Source of the DNA: Fimbriimonadaceae bacterium
Lineage (GTDB): Bacteria; Armatimonadota; Fimbriimonadia; Fimbriimonadales; Fimbriimonadaceae
Length of the DNA stretch: 8,344 bases
Reading direction: 5' to 3'
Assembly (NCBI GenBank): GCA_014380605.1
Contig: JACMJO010000283.1
Span: 1 to 8,344, forward strand
Made by a program: the position numbers and the translations under genes. Within the stretch, counting starts at the first letter, position 1; every line of letters starts with the position of its first letter. Shown piece by piece: positions 7,316 through 8,344 of the stretch. The notes under the pieces were generated by a model that was not told the DNA's origin, did not search any database, and worked only from the letters and a program-made list of their open reading frames with translations.

Positions 7316-7330
7316 ATTTGAACTTCAGGT

Positions 7331-8344
7331 TTAGAACTTGACGCTAAGTTGGGTGCCAATCAGGCCACCGCGAGCTCTCTCCTGCTGGAAGAAGAAGAAA
7401 CTGCCGTTGCCATCTGCATCCGTGTCGGAGACCTGCCAGAACAATCGCATGCTTGCCTTGTCTGACAATCCGAACTTGAATCCGAGCGTAAACCAGGTTT
7501 GGTTTGGCTCTGTGCTACCTAGCTCCCAATTGTTGGTTTCGTAACCAAGCATCAAGCTACTGTTAGCACTGAGGTTGTAGTTGAGTCCAACCTTGAGCGA
7601 GGTGACCTTATCGTCTGAAGTGAATACAGACGAATCGGTTTCTCGGCCGCTCATGAACGCGCCCGATGCCGACAACGTGAAGTTATCGCTAAGCTTCAGC
7701 CATCCATCGACATGGAAGCCTTCAAGATCGACCGGATTCCAATAGGTTCCGATTCGACCCCAGGCTCCCGGCGCGGCGAAGAGAGGATCGATCGATCTAT
7801 AGCCGCCTCCGATGCCCCACTTGTCGTCTTTGCCGCCATACTTCAGGCCGACCCACCATGCGGAGTTGTCCTCGTCGAACTTAGACTCGCTGTTGTAGAA
7901 CAGGTCGCTCTTGGCATAACCGCCGTAAAGGTTGAGTTTGCCGCCGATTTGGTAGCTCACATCGCCGCCGTAAACGACGACTCGGTTGAACGCTTCGAGA
8001 AGCGAACTGCCGTTGTTGACGACGTTGTTGCTGTCGAGCCAGAGGTAGGCAAGGTTGATTTGACCCTTGTCGCCCAAAGGTAGCCACAAGTGTGCGCCCA
8101 TGCTTTGGTCAATATCCAGCACGCCGTTGGTCTGGCCATACGGACTGAAGGAAAAGCTCTCGTTGCCGGCGAACATCGGTTGAAGTTCGGTCCCGTTGGT
8201 TGCGAGCCGTCCGCTGTTCCGTCCACCGAAGACATTAAGCTTGGCGCCGCCGAAGCGGAATCCAAGGATCGCTCCGTCGAACATCCACTCGCCGTCATCC
8301 CAACGCTCGTTGGAATAGTAGGGGGTGACGTCGGGCCGCTTGAA
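7331..8344 (-). CDS. outer-membrane beta-barrel porin, C-terminal part (5' end beyond the window)
   Basis: The frame is open through the right edge, giving 337 residues plus TAA at 7331-7333. The ATG at 8282-8284 is internal, since the upstream residues (FKRPDVTPYYSNERWDDGEW) continue the same protein. The sequence is a series of short alternating polar/hydrophobic strands rich in Gly, Asn, Tyr and Trp (for example LNLYGGYAKSDLFY, WWVGLKYGG, VGLNYNLSANSSLMLGYETN, WFTLGFKFG), with loops between, and ends in ...LSVKF. A terminal phenylalanine after a beta strand is the classic outer-membrane targeting signature recognised by the BAM machinery. In Armatimonadota, as in cyanobacteria and Deinococcus, such barrels often carry an N-terminal SLH domain that grips the cell wall. 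That portion would lie outside the window and cannot be confirmed. The expected role is passive diffusion of small solutes or an S-layer-linked envelope function. It is convergent with the DAHP synthase gene and shares its terminator. Confidence 0.8.
   Translation of the reverse strand, partial: FKRPDVTPYYSNERWDDGEWMFDGAILGFRFGGAKLNVFGGRNSGRLATNGTELQPMFAGNESFSFSPYGQTNGVLDIDQSMGAHLWLPLGDKGQINLAYLWLDSNNVVNNGSSLLEAFNRVVVYGGDVSYQIGGKLNLYGGYAKSDLFYNSESKFDEDNSAWWVGLKYGGKDDKWGIGGGYRSIDPLFAAPGAWGRIGTYWNPVDLEGFHVDGWLKLSDNFTLSASGAFMSGRETDSSVFTSDDKVTSLKVGLNYNLSANSSLMLGYETNNWELGSTEPNQTWFTLGFKFGLSDKASMRLFWQVSDTDADGNGSFFFFQQERARGGLIGTQLSVKF

Noticed and set aside
7712..8083. Plus-strand 123-residue frame opposite the porin
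   Set aside because: The minus-strand frame has a convincing beta-barrel pattern and terminal Phe; this frame is its complement with no independent support.
8282..8284. ATG on the minus strand as the porin start
   Set aside because: It has no signal peptide after it, and the frame continues upstream in barrel-like sequence to the window edge.

Overview
The window reads like chromosomal DNA from a diderm bacterium of the Armatimonadota, most likely near Fimbriimonadia. This is inferred from protein style, not from a marker gene. The prepilin at 781-1650 has the 'ILASVLFPVF' N-terminus and 'CLSNFKQLQLA..LY..DWDD' stretch typical of the many pilin-like proteins of that phylum. The minus-strand gene at the right edge is an outer-membrane beta-barrel. 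Base composition is moderate and even, with no insertion sequence, tRNA, rRNA, CRISPR or phage gene, and no gene-free stretch longer than about 65 bases.

Layout, left to right. (1) The C-terminal 254 residues of a GNAT-type acetyltransferase (2-766, +), cut by the window edge. (2) A strong sigma70-type promoter (731-759) buried in the end of that gene. (3) A type IV prepilin-like, DUF1559-style protein (781-1650, +), starting just downstream of that promoter. (4) A 1508-residue membrane protein (1679-6205, +): N-terminal secretion signal with a lipobox, an M28-aminopeptidase-like domain with a PA-like insert, a beta-rich region, three membrane helices, a complete MacB/FtsX-type permease unit with four more helices, and a 165-residue C-terminal domain of unknown function. 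(5) A type I-beta DAHP synthase (6239-7267, +), the entry enzyme of the shikimate pathway. (6) A hairpin terminator (7289-7315) between convergent genes. (7) The C-terminal 337 residues of a beta-barrel porin (7331-8344, -), cut by the right edge.

The notable object is the giant peptidase-permease fusion. By eye alignment to the Vibrio (Aeromonas) proteolytica aminopeptidase, its M28 domain has lost the catalytic glutamate and four of the five zinc ligands while keeping the surrounding fold signatures. It therefore looks like a pseudo-peptidase fused to an ABC-transporter-type, mechanotransmission-style permease. I infer a periplasmic sensing or binding module that works with an ATPase encoded elsewhere; no ATPase gene lies in the window. 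The prepilin gene sits 28 bases upstream on the same strand and may share its transcript. DAHP synthase follows by 33 bases but is a housekeeping enzyme with no evident functional link.
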